Shown here one piece after another: positions 18,837 to 28,610 of a DNA stretch of 33,039 nucleotides. The stretch comes from Candidatus Nitrosopumilus sp. (GTDB lineage Archaea; Thermoproteota; Nitrososphaeria; Nitrososphaerales; Nitrosopumilaceae): NCBI GenBank assembly GCA_024644105.1, contig JAHELP010000009.1, positions 1 through 33,039 on the forward strand, written 5' to 3'. The notes under the pieces were generated by a model. It was not told where the DNA came from, searched no databases, and saw only the letters and a program-made list of their open reading frames with translations. Numbering within the stretch: the stretch's first letter is position 1; the number at the start of each line of letters is the position of its first letter. The position numbers and the translations under genes are program-made.

Positions 18837-20438
18837 ATGGCTGCAAAAAAATCAACAAAATCAAAAACACCTGAAAAGAAAATTTTTACAGATTCTGAAT
18901 ACCTTGTAAAGCGAGTATATCAAAAATCTTCTAAAAAAAGACCTGTTGAAGATGCTGGAAAATATCCATTTACACGAGGAATTCATCCTGGAATGTTTAG
19001 AGAAAGATTTTGGACTATGCGACAGTATTCTGGATTTGGCGATGCAAAGTTAACCAATGAACGATTCAAATTCATGCTTGAAAAAGGTCAGACTGGCCTT
19101 AGTATGGCATTTGACTTGCCAACCCAAATTGGATATGATTCTGATTCCCCACAAGCTGAAGGCGAAGTAGGTAAAGTTGGAGTATCTATTACATCAATTA
19201 AAGATATGCAGATTGCATTTGATGGTATTCCATTAGGTAAAGTTAGTTCCTCGATGACAATTAATTCTACTGCATCTACACTTTTAGCATATTATATCGC
19301 AGTTGGAGAGTCTCAAGGATTCAAAAGTCATGAACTTCGTGGAACAACACAGAATGATATTTTAAAAGAATACATTGCAAGAAATACCTACATTTATCCC
19401 CCACAACCATCCATGCGATTAATTGGTGATATGATAGAATATTGCGCAGAAAAAGTTCCTTCATGGTATCCTGTATCTATATCTGGATACCATATGAGAG
19501 AGGCTGGTTGTACTGCAACACAAGAGGTTGCATTTACATTGGCTAATGCAATTGCATACATTCAAACTTGTATTGATAAAGGATTGAAAATTGATGACTT
19601 TGCCCCTCGTTTGTCATTTTTCTTTTGTTGTACAATAGAGTTCTTTGAAGAAGTTGCAAAGTTTAGAGTTGCAAGAAAAGTTTATGCAAAAATTCTAAAA
19701 GAAAAGTTCCATGCAAAAAATCCACGTTCATTACAATTAAAATTCCATACTCAAACTAGTGGAGAGTCATTAACTGCGCAGCAACCCAACAACAACATTG
19801 TTCGTGTTGCCATTCAGACAATGGCTGCAGTTGCAGGTGGTACTCAATCATTACATACAAACTCGCGTGATGAAGCACTTGCACTTCCTACTCAAGAATC
19901 TGCTAAAATTGCCCTTAGAACTCAGCAAATTGTAGCTCATGAAAGTGGCATTACAAAGACTGCAGATCCTTTGGCTGGTTCATACTATTTGGAGGAACTA
20001 TGTGACCAAATTGAGGCTGACGTCTGGAAATATCTCAAAAAAATAGAAAAAATGGGTGGCTCTGTAAAAGCAATTGAGAAAGGATTCTTCCAATCAGAAA
20101 TTCGGGCAAATGCATATCGTTTGAAAAAGGAAACTGATGATGCTGAAAGAGTAATTGTTGGTGTTAACAAGTATGCTGAAGAAGAGGAACAACCAGAATT
20201 ACTAAGAATTGATGGACGAATAGAAATTCAGCAAAAAAAGGCCCTCAAAAAATTACGTGCTGATAGAGATTCTAAGAAATTAGAAAAAGCATTGTCTGCA
20301 ATGCAAAGCGCAGCTGATACTGAAGAAAACTTGATGCCTTACATCGTAACTGCTGCAAAATCATTTGCAACAACTGGTGAAATTAGTAATACATTCCGAG
20401 AAGTATTTGGTGAATATCGTCCAAAAGAGGTCTTTTAG
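18837..20438 (+). CDS. mcmA1: Methylmalonyl-CoA mutase large subunit
   Basis: YPFTRGIHPGMFRERFWTMRQYSGFG, LSMAFDLPTQIGYDSD, QTSGESLTAQQPNNNIVR, GTQSLHTNSRDEALALPT. Confidence 0.97.
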   Translation: MAAKKSTKSKTPEKKIFTDSEYLVKRVYQKSSKKRPVEDAGKYPFTRGIHPGMFRERFWTMRQYSGFGDAKLTNERFKFMLEKGQTGLSMAFDLPTQIGYDSDSPQAEGEVGKVGVSITSIKDMQIAFDGIPLGKVSSSMTINSTASTLLAYYIAVGESQGFKSHELRGTTQNDILKEYIARNTYIYPPQPSMRLIGDMIEYCAEKVPSWYPVSISGYHMREAGCTATQEVAFTLANAIAYIQTCIDKGLKIDDFAPRLSFFFCCTIEFFEEVAKFRVARKVYAKILKEKFHAKNPRSLQLKFHTQTSGESLTAQQPNNNIVRVAIQTMAAVAGGTQSLHTNSRDEALALPTQESAKIALRTQQIVAHESGITKTADPLAGSYYLEELCDQIEADVWKYLKKIEKMGGSVKAIEKGFFQSEIRANAYRLKKETDDAERVIVGVNKYAEEEEQPELLRIDGRIEIQQKKALKKLRADRDSKKLEKALSAMQSAADTEENLMPYIVTAAKSFATTGEISNTFREVFGEYRPKEVF

Positions 20439-20837
20439 ATGAAAATTGATCATATTGCTATTGCCGTAAATGATGTAGAAGAATCTGCTAAAATTTATCA
20501 ACAAGCTTTAGGTGTTGATGAAATTGAATTTGAAACAGTAGAGTCTGAGGGTGTTAAAGTTGCAATTTTACATCTCGAGAATGCTCGTGTAGAGTTGATG
20601 CAACCAACAAATGATGATAGTCCAATTAAGAAATTTCTTGATAAAAAAGGTCAGGGGTTACATCATATGGCATTAGATACTGATAATATTGAAGGGGAGG
20701 TAGAGCGTATGGAAGGATGTGGAATTCAATTCTTAGGTAAAATAAGACCTGGTTCAGCTGGAACTAAAGTTACTTTCATTCACCCAAAATCACTTCATGG
20801 TGTTTTAGCAGAATTATGTTCTCATCCTAAAGAGTGA
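20439..20837 (+). CDS. mce: Methylmalonyl-CoA epimerase
   Basis: MKIDHIAIAVNDVEESAKIYQQALG ... GQGLHHMALDTDNI ... HPKSLHGVLAEL. Confidence 0.95.
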   Translation: MKIDHIAIAVNDVEESAKIYQQALGVDEIEFETVESEGVKVAILHLENARVELMQPTNDDSPIKKFLDKKGQGLHHMALDTDNIEGEVERMEGCGIQFLGKIRPGSAGTKVTFIHPKSLHGVLAELCSHPKE

Positions 20838-21028
20838 ATTCATTTTTGAGCGATACTGATACTATATCAAAAATAAAATCTCATTTAGAAAAAACAAATG
20901 AAATTATTGAAAATTCAATTGAACAAGATTCATTATTTCATGATTCTTCAAAAAATAAGATATTCAAACTATGGCTTGAATCAAATCATTTTGCTTTGAA
21001 TATAATAAATCAAAATTCGACCAAATAA
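20834..21028 (+). CDS. Small hypothetical protein (64 aa), GTGA overlap with mce
   Basis: ORF track; GTG start overlaps the mce stop; coding-like composition. Confidence 0.6.
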   Translation: MNSFLSDTDTISKIKSHLEKTNEIIENSIEQDSLFHDSSKNKIFKLWLESNHFALNIINQNSTK

Positions 21029-21586
21029 CTACTCCATCATTTTTAGAGTATCCGAAGCTGTGATAATTCCAACAATTTTTGATTTTTTGGAAACTAGAAT
21101 ACATTTAGAGTATCTTATCAATGGCACCAAAACATTTGCAGGTGTATCAAAATCAACAATTGGAGGAACTGATTCCATGGTGTCAGCTAGTTGTGCTTTT
21201 TTTAGTTCTGCCTCTCCTAAATCAGCTAAATGCTTTACAATTCCATCTTCTGATACAACTCCTACTACATCTGTTCCACTAAAAACAGGAATTTGACTAA
21301 TTGATGATTGATGCATTTTCTTTATTGCATCATGAAGTGTGTTTGTGGGTTTTAGTTTTACAATATCCTTACTACAAAAATCACCTGCTGTATGAGATGA
21401 TGATTCTCCCTCTAGTTTTGCAAGACTTTCAAAGATTTTTTTAGCAGTTTCATAACTTGGTTGACTTCTGCCTGACTCAATTTGATTAATCATGGAAGTA
21501 CTGACACCAGTCATTGAAGCCAGTTTTTTTTGAGTGATGCCAATTTTCTGTCTAATTTGTTTAATTGAATCAATTCTTGGTAGCAA
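21029..21586 (-). CDS. XRE-type HTH plus paired CBS-domain regulator
   Basis: IRQKIGITQKKLASMTGVSTSMINQIESGRSQPSYETAKKIFESL, then CBS-like TLHDAIKKMHQSSISQIPVFSGTDVVGVVSEDGIVKHL and NVLVPLIRYSKCILVSKKSKIVGIITASDTLK. Confidence 0.92.
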   Translation of the reverse strand: MLPRIDSIKQIRQKIGITQKKLASMTGVSTSMINQIESGRSQPSYETAKKIFESLAKLEGESSSHTAGDFCSKDIVKLKPTNTLHDAIKKMHQSSISQIPVFSGTDVVGVVSEDGIVKHLADLGEAELKKAQLADTMESVPPIVDFDTPANVLVPLIRYSKCILVSKKSKIVGIITASDTLKMME

Positions 21587-21658
21587 TTCATATACAGATG
21601 GTTTTGATTGATTTAAAAATTTACTTTTAATATTTTAGAAAAATAGTATACTTTGAAT

Positions 21659-24337
21659 CTATTTTTTCTTTGTTTTTGATTTTTTCGGTTGCTCTATTGC
21701 TGCTTGTGCTGCTGCAACTATTGCAATAGGAATTCTATGTGGTGATGCACTAACATAACTCAAACCTGCACCGTGACAGAATTTAATTGAATCCGGATCT
21801 CCTCCATGTTCTCCACATATTCCAATTTCCATGTTTGGTCGAAGTCCACGTCCTGCAGCAACACCAATTTTGATTAAACTACCAACACCATTAACATCGA
21901 TTGATTGGAATGGGTTTCTTTCAAGTAACTCTTTTTCCATATATTCTGGAAGGAATTTCCCTTCTACATCTTCTCTACTAAAACTAAATGTACCCTGAGT
22001 GAGGTCATTTGTACCGAAACTAAAGAACTCTGCTGTAGTAGCAAGTTCATTTGCAGTAATTGCTGCTCTCACTACCTCTATCATGGTTCCAAAGTTAATC
22101 TTTAATTTCATTTTGTGCTTTGACTCTGTTTCTTTCTTGATAGAATCATAAATTTTCTTGATATGATTTAACTCTGCAATACTACTAATCTGTGGAATCA
22201 TGATTTGAGGATGTGCTTTAACTTTTTTCTTTGTTAATTCAACTAGTGCATCAAAGACTGCACGAATTTGCATTTCATAGATTTCAGGATATGTGATTCC
22301 AACACGAACTCCTCGATGTCCCATCATTGGATTAATCTCTGCTAACTCCCTTGCTCTCTTCAAAACTATTTTTGCTTGATTAATTTCATTTGTGCTTCCA
22401 CCTGACTTTAATTTCTGAATTTTTTCAACTAATTCTTCTGGATTAGGTAAGAATTCATGTAATGGTGGGTCGAGTAGTCTGATAGTTACCTCATAACCTT
22501 CCATAGCTTTGAGAATTTCAATAAAGTCACTTTTTTGTAATTGACCTAACTTTTTCAATATCTTATTTCGCTCTTCAATATTTTCAGCCATGATCATTTC
22601 TACAAACAAGTTAATTCTATCACTACCATTGAACATTCTCTCTGTTCTACATAGTCCAATTCCTTGACCTCCAAAGGATCTTGCAAGCTTTGCACCTTCT
22701 GGTGTGTCTGCATTAGCCCTAATTCCTATCTTTTTTGCCTTTTGGGCCCAATCTAAAATTTGTTCAAAGTCTTTTGTTACTTTAGGTTCCACTGTTGGAA
22801 CCTCTCCAATAAAGACGGTTCCTGCACTTCCGTCAATAGTAATTGTTTCTCCTCCTTTGATTGTTATTCCATTTGCAGTACACGTGTTATTGTCATAATC
22901 AATTTTTAATTCCGGACATCCTACGATACATGGCTTTCCCATTCCTCTTGAAACAATTGCTGCATGAGATGATTTTCCTCCTAAACTAGTCAAAATTCCT
23001 TCCGATGAAAAGAATGCTGGAACATCTTCTGGCTTTGTTTCTTTTCTCACCAGAATTACTTTGCTTCCAGAATCTCCTAATTCTATTGCTTTTTTAACAT
23101 CAAATACTACTATTCCACTTGCTGCTCCTGGCGAAGCTGCAATTCCTTTTGCTAATTGTTTATAGTTTTTAATTTTAGATTCATCCATTGTTCTGTGCAA
23201 CAATGCCTCTAATTGCTGGGCAGGAATTCTTGTAAGTGCTTTATTTCTATCAATTAATTTTTCTTTAACCATATCCACTGATGTCTTTACTAATGCGCCT
23301 GCACTCATTTTTGCAGTTCTTGTTTGCAACAAGTAAAATTTCCCTTGTTCAATAGTAAATTCAATATCTTGTGGTTCTCTGAAATGTTTTTCTAATTTAG
23401 TACATGCATTACTTAATTCCTTGTGTGATTTTGGCATATCTTTTTTTAATAACTCGATACTTTTTCCTGTTCTAACGCCTGCTACAACATCTTCCCCTTG
23501 AGCGTTGATTAGATATTCTCCTTCGATTTCTTTTTTACCATTATGACCATTTCTTGTAAACACTACTCCTGTTGCACTATCATCTCCCATATTTCCAAAT
23601 ACCATTGTAACAACATTGACTGCGGTCCCATTTGCAATATCTTTTGTAATGTTGTTCTTTTCACGATAAACTATTGCTCTTTCACCCATCCAACTTTTGA
23701 AAACAGCTTCTATTGATAGTACTAATTGTTCATCAGGTGAATCTGGAAATTTCCTTTTGGTATGCTCTTCACATATTTTTTTATATTCTGATACAATTGT
23801 TTTTAGAGATTCTACGTTTAGTTTACTATCATCAGAAACTCCTTGTTTTGTCTTTGCAGAGTCCAAGACATGATCAAATTTTTCATCATTTACTCCAAAT
23901 ACTACTTTTCCAAATAACTGGATAAATCTTCGATATGAATCCCATGAAAATCGTGGATTTTTTGTCTGTTCTGCAAATCCTTCTACTGTTTTTTCATTTA
24001 ATCCTAAATTCAAAATTGTATCCATCATTCCTGGCATTGAGATTGCTGCCCCTGATCGGACAGAGACTAGCAATGGATTTTTAGTAGAATTCCATTTTTT
24101 GCCTGTCTTTTTTTCCATTTTTGCAATATTTTTCATTACTGCTGGCATGACATCTTTTGGAAGTTTTCTGTTGTTTTCATAATACTTGTTACAAACTTCA
24201 GTTGTGATAGTAAATCCCGGTGGCACTGGAAGTTTTAGTCGAGTCATCTCGCTTAATCCTGCCCCTTTTCCGCCTAGAAGCATTCTTTTTTTGCTATCTG
24301 CTTCTTCAAATGCATAAACTGGTTTGTTTTTTACCAT
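21659..24337 (-). CDS. ppdK: Pyruvate, phosphate dikinase
   Basis: GGKGAGLSEM N-terminus, GGKSSHAAIVSRGMGKPCIVG phospho-His motif, GLCRTERMF, FGTNDLTQ, ICGEHGGDP. Confidence 0.97.
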   Translation of the reverse strand: MVKNKPVYAFEEADSKKRMLLGGKGAGLSEMTRLKLPVPPGFTITTEVCNKYYENNRKLPKDVMPAVMKNIAKMEKKTGKKWNSTKNPLLVSVRSGAAISMPGMMDTILNLGLNEKTVEGFAEQTKNPRFSWDSYRRFIQLFGKVVFGVNDEKFDHVLDSAKTKQGVSDDSKLNVESLKTIVSEYKKICEEHTKRKFPDSPDEQLVLSIEAVFKSWMGERAIVYREKNNITKDIANGTAVNVVTMVFGNMGDDSATGVVFTRNGHNGKKEIEGEYLINAQGEDVVAGVRTGKSIELLKKDMPKSHKELSNACTKLEKHFREPQDIEFTIEQGKFYLLQTRTAKMSAGALVKTSVDMVKEKLIDRNKALTRIPAQQLEALLHRTMDESKIKNYKQLAKGIAASPGAASGIVVFDVKKAIELGDSGSKVILVRKETKPEDVPAFFSSEGILTSLGGKSSHAAIVSRGMGKPCIVGCPELKIDYDNNTCTANGITIKGGETITIDGSAGTVFIGEVPTVEPKVTKDFEQILDWAQKAKKIGIRANADTPEGAKLARSFGGQGIGLCRTERMFNGSDRINLFVEMIMAENIEERNKILKKLGQLQKSDFIEILKAMEGYEVTIRLLDPPLHEFLPNPEELVEKIQKLKSGGSTNEINQAKIVLKRARELAEINPMMGHRGVRVGITYPEIYEMQIRAVFDALVELTKKKVKAHPQIMIPQISSIAELNHIKKIYDSIKKETESKHKMKLKINFGTMIEVVRAAITANELATTAEFFSFGTNDLTQGTFSFSREDVEGKFLPEYMEKELLERNPFQSIDVNGVGSLIKIGVAAGRGLRPNMEIGICGEHGGDPDSIKFCHGAGLSYVSASPHRIPIAIVAAAQAAIEQPKKSKTKKK

Positions 24338-24364
24338 GCAAAATTTTGTAAATTATTTGGCTTT

Positions 24365-25021
24365 TTAAACTAATGCCTTAGCAAATTCAGAAATTACCTT
24401 GTTCCAGTTTTTTGCTTTAATTATTCCACTTGCCACTAGGATTCCCTCTGATCCTAACTCTACTGCTTTTGCCACATCTTCACCTGATACAATACCTGCA
24501 CCGCAAAGTAATTTTGTTTTATTTTTTGAATCATTTACTATGCTTGCAGCTTTTGCAATCAACTCTGGTTTTTCTTTTGATACTGCTTTTCCTGATCCAA
24601 TCAACTCAGGTGGTTCAATTGCAATATAATCTGGGTTTAGATTGACATATTTTTTAACTTCTGCAACATTCTTTACACATAAAATAGATATCATTTTCAA
24701 TTCTTTTAGTTTTAAAACTAACTTTTCAATTTCTTTAGGAGAAATCCTGTGTTCGCTATGATTAATGAGTGAACCTTTTACTTTGGATTTTTTTAATAAT
24801 TCTGGAATTATAAAACCTGTTGTGCTGCCAACTTTGGAGTCATCTATATGTTGAGCTAAAATTGGAATGGAACTATTTGATACTAGACCGATTAAATGCT
24901 GTGGTGGAGAAATTGCTATTTTAACTTTGTATTTTTTAGAAATTCTTTCTGCTGTTTTTACAAATTTTATTATTTTATCTCCTGAAATTTCTTCGTAATT
25001 TTTACAATTAATTACAAACAT
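24365..25021 (-). CDS. tpiA: Triosephosphate isomerase (archaeal type)
   Basis: MFVINCKNYEE, NHSEHR, AIEPPELIGSGKAVS, LCGAGIVSGEDVAKAVELGSEGILVASG. Confidence 0.95.
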   Translation of the reverse strand: MFVINCKNYEEISGDKIIKFVKTAERISKKYKVKIAISPPQHLIGLVSNSSIPILAQHIDDSKVGSTTGFIIPELLKKSKVKGSLINHSEHRISPKEIEKLVLKLKELKMISILCVKNVAEVKKYVNLNPDYIAIEPPELIGSGKAVSKEKPELIAKAASIVNDSKNKTKLLCGAGIVSGEDVAKAVELGSEGILVASGIIKAKNWNKVISEFAKALV

Positions 25022-25065
25022 CTTCCTTTCAACTTTTCTGCATTGTATTTAATCCTTGATTATAA

Positions 25066-25350
25066 TTATGGTGTTCTGGCTTGCATGTCATATCTTTTCT
25101 TCATTCCTAATACAATTATCATCAGGATTAATCCTGCCATGTTTGTACCTACGATAAATATGTCTTCAACAATAATTCCATAAATAAGCCACAAGATTGA
25201 ACCCGCTGCAATGAATATCATTAGGAATTTTGAAACATCTTTGAGTCTTTTTGTCTTGTATCCCTTGTAGATTTGTTCAACCCATCCCATCAAAATCAAA
25301 ATTCCTGCGGCTATTCCTAACATTGTTAGGAGAGTTCCATCAACTTCCAT
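25066..25350 (-). CDS. SemiSWEET-like (MtN3/saliva, PQ-loop) membrane protein
   Basis: 94 aa, three TM segments; LGIAAGILILMGWVEQIYKGYKTKRLKDVSKFLMIFIAAGSILWLIYGI. Confidence 0.8.
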   Translation of the reverse strand: MEVDGTLLTMLGIAAGILILMGWVEQIYKGYKTKRLKDVSKFLMIFIAAGSILWLIYGIIVEDIFIVGTNMAGLILMIIVLGMKKRYDMQARTP

Positions 25351-25358
25351 TTTCTATT

Positions 25359-27917
25359 TTAACTCCAAAAAAATTCATCTAATCCAGTTTGTTTTGGTTT
25401 TCCTAACATTGTATCAAAATCTAAATCCATTGAGGCTGTAATTTGTTCTAGTGTTGATTCTAAAAATTCCATGTATTTTTTAGAATCGATCTCTTCTTTT
25501 TTTGCCAATTCTACTGGTTTAACGCCTGGTTTGTTTAGAATTTTGATAAATGAAATTTTATCTCCTTTTTTTATTTCTCTAATTGATTCTAATTGTTTTG
25601 CAGCCCTGATATGTTGTGGAATTGTTTTGACATATTCTGATGGTGCCTTACTTAGCATTACATTGAATGTTAAATCTTCTAATGGGATTTCTTTTGCTTC
25701 TACTTTTTTACCACATGTTGCAATTTTCTCAGAAATTTCTTGTTTTGCTTTAACAAAGTCTTCCATAGTTTGAACTTTTGATAGGACATCAATCAATTCA
25801 TAAAATAAATTTTTGATAAATGCTGGTGTGTGGGATTTTTTCCCAGTTAATCCTTTTACATCAACATTGCCTGATTTTGTTACTCCTAGATAATTTTTCT
25901 TTCTGTTACTTAGTACACAATACCTGTATGATTTGTCAATCTCTAAATCTACTCCGTGATCTTTTTTTGCTTGGTCTATTACAATTTGAATTTGCTCCTT
26001 TGTTGGATTTTTGATAAACAAAGAATCGGTATCCCCATAAAGAACTTCTATGCCTGCTTCTTCACATTTTTTGATTGTCTCTAAAATTGTATGTCTTCCA
26101 ATTGCTGTAGTTGCTTCTGCTACTGGTAGGAAATAAAGTGGGAATATTTCGGCACCCATCACCCCATAGCTAGCATTCAGAATTACTTTGAGTGCTTGAC
26201 TTACTACTGTGTATTGCTGCCTTTGATCATCTGTGAGTGTCTCTTTTTTTGATAAACTCTTGTAGTAATTTACTCTCAAATCTCTTAATGAACCAATGAT
26301 CATCGATGTTAGACCATTTTTCTTTGAACATGCCCAATGATTTGTTTGAGGGATGGTATTTTTTTTACATTCTTCATGAGAACATCTTACTGTCTCATAT
26401 GATAGGTTGCGAACTTTGATGATACTTGGATATAGACTTGCAAAATCCATAACCACTACGTCAAAGTGAATTCCTTCTTTAGGTTCTACAACAAGCCCTC
26501 CACGATATTTTTTATCTTTAATTACTGCATCAGACATTACTCCTTCTGATCTTCTTTGTAACTCCTCTCGTTTTGGAATTAAGCAGTTTCTTCGCCTGTG
26601 TTCATAATACAATAGACTTCTAATCCATTGTGATACTCCCATCCTTGCAATATCGTCAATTGGCATTCTACCAATTCTTGAAATGATTACAAGCAAGTCC
26701 ATCATCAAATCTTTGTTAAAACTAGTTAGTTCGTATGTTAGCAGCGCATCATTGTAACAATAATTTGCCGTTTGGTATAGTGATAATTCATCAAATTCTA
26801 ACCCATAGTCAATCTTTTCTTTTCCTAACAATGCTTTTGATACACTGTTTAGCGAAAAATCCGTGTATTTTTGACTGAATGCATAGATTTGAAATGACCG
26901 ATTAGAAAGAACTTTGTACAAATCAAGATGTACTCCTTCCTTGAGAGTTGCAGAATCTCTCATCATGTATAGTGGATTCTCTGAATTTTTTATGCCCAAC
27001 CTTTCTGCTCTGTTGTATAGATATGGTAAATCAAATTCATCACCATTGTATGTTAGTACAAATGGAAATGTCTTCATAATTTGAAATGCATCCTGAATCA
27101 TTTCTTTTTCTTTATCTAAATCATAAAATGTAACTTTGATGTTTTGTTCTAATTCATTAATTCCCTCTTCAGTTCCTTCTGTTTTAAGCACAAAAATCTG
27201 ATCATATCCATCAGACCCCTTCAATCCTACTGCTGTAACTTTCTTTTCTGCTATTTTTGGATCTGGTATTCTGCCTATCTCTGCTTCTACTTCAATGTCT
27301 ATACTTAGTCGCTTTATTTTGGGGATTGGTTGGTTTAGCAAATCTGCCCATTCAGAAATATATTTTTTAAATTCCTCTGCATCTACCATACTCCCACTAT
27401 CTACTTTATCCCACAGCAAACTCTTTAGAGCAAGTTTTACTTCGTCTGAAATTTCTAGATCATGTGGTTTAATTTTCCCTTCTGAAATTTCGTAATATTT
27501 TCCAACAATTAATCTTCTATCATACAAATAATTTTCATAATATTTGATATCTGATTCCCATGTTTCAATTACATTTCTTATACTCTTGTCCCCTGCAGTA
27601 CCTCCTATTGCAAGTGGATCTGCAACAGTGATTTTTGACATGCTGACTTCTTCATCCTTCATCAAATCATACCGTGGGACTGTTTTAATTTCCAAAATAT
27701 CTTCTCTTTCTTGCAGAAAATCTAGTTCATCAGGTGACAATCTTGAATAACAGTAAGGTTTGTGATTAGTTTCATCTTTCCATAAAAATAATTTTTTACT
27801 TTCTGGTTCATAGAATTTTAAAACTGCAGATTTTGAAATATTATCATATGTTGCTGATACAAGCATTGCTGGTGGCATTAAATCAATTTTCTTAGTCTCT
27901 GGCAAATTTACTTGCAT
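25359..27917 (-). CDS. polB: DNA polymerase family B (852 aa)
   Basis: Exo motifs SIDIEVE, TYNGDEFDLPYL, YCYNDALLT; pol motifs DFASLYPSII, KVILNASYGVMG, YGDTDS; C-terminal KQTGLDEFFWS. Confidence 0.97.
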   Translation of the reverse strand: MQVNLPETKKIDLMPPAMLVSATYDNISKSAVLKFYEPESKKLFLWKDETNHKPYCYSRLSPDELDFLQEREDILEIKTVPRYDLMKDEEVSMSKITVADPLAIGGTAGDKSIRNVIETWESDIKYYENYLYDRRLIVGKYYEISEGKIKPHDLEISDEVKLALKSLLWDKVDSGSMVDAEEFKKYISEWADLLNQPIPKIKRLSIDIEVEAEIGRIPDPKIAEKKVTAVGLKGSDGYDQIFVLKTEGTEEGINELEQNIKVTFYDLDKEKEMIQDAFQIMKTFPFVLTYNGDEFDLPYLYNRAERLGIKNSENPLYMMRDSATLKEGVHLDLYKVLSNRSFQIYAFSQKYTDFSLNSVSKALLGKEKIDYGLEFDELSLYQTANYCYNDALLTYELTSFNKDLMMDLLVIISRIGRMPIDDIARMGVSQWIRSLLYYEHRRRNCLIPKREELQRRSEGVMSDAVIKDKKYRGGLVVEPKEGIHFDVVVMDFASLYPSIIKVRNLSYETVRCSHEECKKNTIPQTNHWACSKKNGLTSMIIGSLRDLRVNYYKSLSKKETLTDDQRQQYTVVSQALKVILNASYGVMGAEIFPLYFLPVAEATTAIGRHTILETIKKCEEAGIEVLYGDTDSLFIKNPTKEQIQIVIDQAKKDHGVDLEIDKSYRYCVLSNRKKNYLGVTKSGNVDVKGLTGKKSHTPAFIKNLFYELIDVLSKVQTMEDFVKAKQEISEKIATCGKKVEAKEIPLEDLTFNVMLSKAPSEYVKTIPQHIRAAKQLESIREIKKGDKISFIKILNKPGVKPVELAKKEEIDSKKYMEFLESTLEQITASMDLDFDTMLGKPKQTGLDEFFWS

Positions 27918-27921
27918 TTTC

Positions 27922-28449
27922 TCACTCTGACTTGTCGTATTTGCCTACAAGTTCTTTTGCCCATCTTGCAATTTTCTTTTTATCTAAACTGATAACTTCA
28001 ACTCCTGCCTCTTTTAGCAAATCATAATCTGTTTCTGGGTATGCATCAAGACAAACAAATTTTCTAATTCCAATAGTAATTGCCATTTTTGTACATTCTA
28101 GGCATGGAACAAATGTTGTGTATAATATTGCTCCCTTTATTCCTGCTTCAATTCCTAAAATTGCACAATGCATTATTGCATTTGCTTCTGCATGATTACA
28201 CAGGCATCTATCTAAAGATGCTCCTGATTCAATTTTTCCTTCCATGCGAAGTTGACATCTTTTACATCCTCCCTCAAAACAATTTTTGATTCCAGGTGGG
28301 GTTCCGTTATATCCAGTTGCCAACTGTCTATTGTTTCTAACAATCACTGCTCCAACTTGTCTGGTCATGCAGTTTGAACGAAGTTTGGCAAGTTCTGCTT
28401 GAAGCATAAAATATTCATCCCAATTTGGTCTCTCAAAAGAACTACTCAC
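27922..28449 (-). CDS. Deoxycytidylate (dCMP) deaminase family protein
   Basis: HAEANAI and PCLECTKMAI zinc site; AVIVRNNRQLATGYNGTPPG. Confidence 0.93.
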   Translation of the reverse strand: MSSSFERPNWDEYFMLQAELAKLRSNCMTRQVGAVIVRNNRQLATGYNGTPPGIKNCFEGGCKRCQLRMEGKIESGASLDRCLCNHAEANAIMHCAILGIEAGIKGAILYTTFVPCLECTKMAITIGIRKFVCLDAYPETDYDLLKEAGVEVISLDKKKIARWAKELVGKYDKSE

Positions 28450-28610
28450 AGGAATCCTCGCTCTCTGTTCAATATATGGATCACGCTAATCAAAATCTCT
28501 AATGCGATCAAGTTTGTATTTTGTCAGAAATTCTAAAGAAAGATGACTCTGGCATAGTATTTTTCTATACGAAAGCATAAAATCAATAAATTACGATCTT
28601 TCTGTATCTG

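Noticed and set aside
22704-24645. Plus-strand ORFs antisense to ppdK and tpiA
   Set aside because: Low-complexity Leu/Phe/Ser-rich translations antisense to well-conserved genes.
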